This document shows positions 63,461 to 64,000 of a stretch of DNA of 64,000 nucleotides, one piece after another. Origin of the DNA: Macrostomum hystrix (Eukaryota; Platyhelminthes; Macrostomidae); NCBI GenBank assembly GCA_950097015.1, contig CATNEN010000009.1, positions 746,501-810,500 on the forward strand, in the 5' to 3' direction. Within the stretch, counting starts at the first letter, position 1. Each line of letters begins with the position of its first letter. The notes under the pieces were generated by a model. That model made no database searches. It saw nothing but the letters and a program-made list of their open reading frames with translations, and had not been told where the DNA came from. Made by a program: the position numbers and the translations under genes.

Positions 63461-63476
63461 GGCCCTTTTCAGGGCC
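63461..63476 (+). terminator. Histone mRNA 3' stem-loop
   Basis: GGCCCTTTTCAGGGCC is an exact 6-bp stem with a 4-base loop matching the animal histone consensus, followed by ACCACA where the processed end is expected. It is the binding site for SLBP and directs U7-dependent cleavage without polyadenylation. Confidence 0.97.
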
Positions 63477-64000
63477 ACCACATTTGAATGATGACAACGT
63501 CGTTGAATTTCTTCATCTTGTGACTTAACACTAACTAGTAACTCAAATGCAGTAAGTAGTTTTGACGTCATGATACGTTAATTGCGGTGGTGTAGACGTA
63601 ATTGTCTATTCTGAACTGAAAATTCTGAAGTTATAATAAGTAATTGTAGCAATTAATTCTGTTTATAACAACTTGCAATTCCATATCCTACAGACGTGAT
63701 AGATTTACCCGAAGCCTAAATTGTAGAAATTGCTTTTTGTTTTGTCATAATTTAAGGACTTCATATACTTGACATGTAAATAAAACAAAACAATACGACT
63801 ATCAATCTATTGTTACTTACTATAAGTGCACTATTTTGCCTTTGTGTGCCTATTACCCATCAAGAATCTGTTACTCTAGGCACTTATGGCAAGTCTTAAC
63901 AATGTTAAACGTTACTAGTTTACGCCCATAAAGTTTTTCTGTCAACGCTAAGTTATTCATACAGGATTCTAGTAAAACCTCGTAAGTAAGTCCTTAAGTA
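63477..64000. other. AT-rich sequence after H4, to window edge
   Basis: No gene, repeat array or RNA recognised. AATAAA-like strings near 63779 have no associated frame. Confidence 0.5.

Overview
This is animal nuclear DNA. The genes have GT-AG introns and AATAAA poly(A) signals. The window also holds a replication-type histone H4 gene with a canonical histone 3' stem-loop, tRNA-derived SINEs, and relics of piggyBac, Penelope-like and hAT elements. No bacterial, viral or plasmid feature was seen. The species cannot be named from sequence alone. A repeat-rich invertebrate, such as a free-living flatworm or another lophotrochozoan, is my low-confidence guess.

The dominant feature is tandem repetition. 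More than thirty independent minisatellite arrays, with units from 4 to about 54 bp and each with its own unit, fill by my rough sum 24 of the 64 kb. They sit between genes and also almost splice site to splice site inside introns. Many are stop-free in one or more frames, so they give long false reading frames of up to about 670 codons. I annotate these as repeats, not proteins.

Layout. 1-9.7 kb: four large arrays and no recognisable gene. 10.1-25.1 kb (+): a class A GPCR of 459 residues reconstructed from six exons whose phases all agree; a small intronless gene (11775-12209) lies in its first intron, and the other introns hold minisatellites, two SINE copies, a deleted piggyBac element and a Penelope-like fragment. 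25.1-28.6 kb: three arrays. 28.7-34.3 kb: two paralogous four-TM membrane protein genes, with the plus-strand one (33063-33836) nested inside the intron of the minus-strand one (28752-34291). 35.1-37.3 kb (+): a gene with a Cys-rich cluster followed by a GAS2-related (GAR) microtubule-binding domain; its intron holds a tRNA-like SINE head and an hAT-type MITE. 37.6-44.7 kb: four arrays and no gene. 45.5-46.9 kb (-): a single-exon class A GPCR with a polyGln tail. 46.9-58.4 kb: nine arrays separated by unassigned DNA. 58.4-60.7 kb (-): a complete four-exon PIGK/GPI8 gene, the catalytic subunit of GPI transamidase. 60.7-64 kb: AT-rich DNA free of minisatellites, with a diverged inverted repeat and the histone H4 gene.

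The genes do not form a pathway: two receptors, two small membrane proteins, a cytoskeletal linker, a GPI-anchoring enzyme and a histone. What links them is architecture: nesting, minisatellite-filled introns, and homopolymer tracts (Ala or Gln) inside coding sequence.
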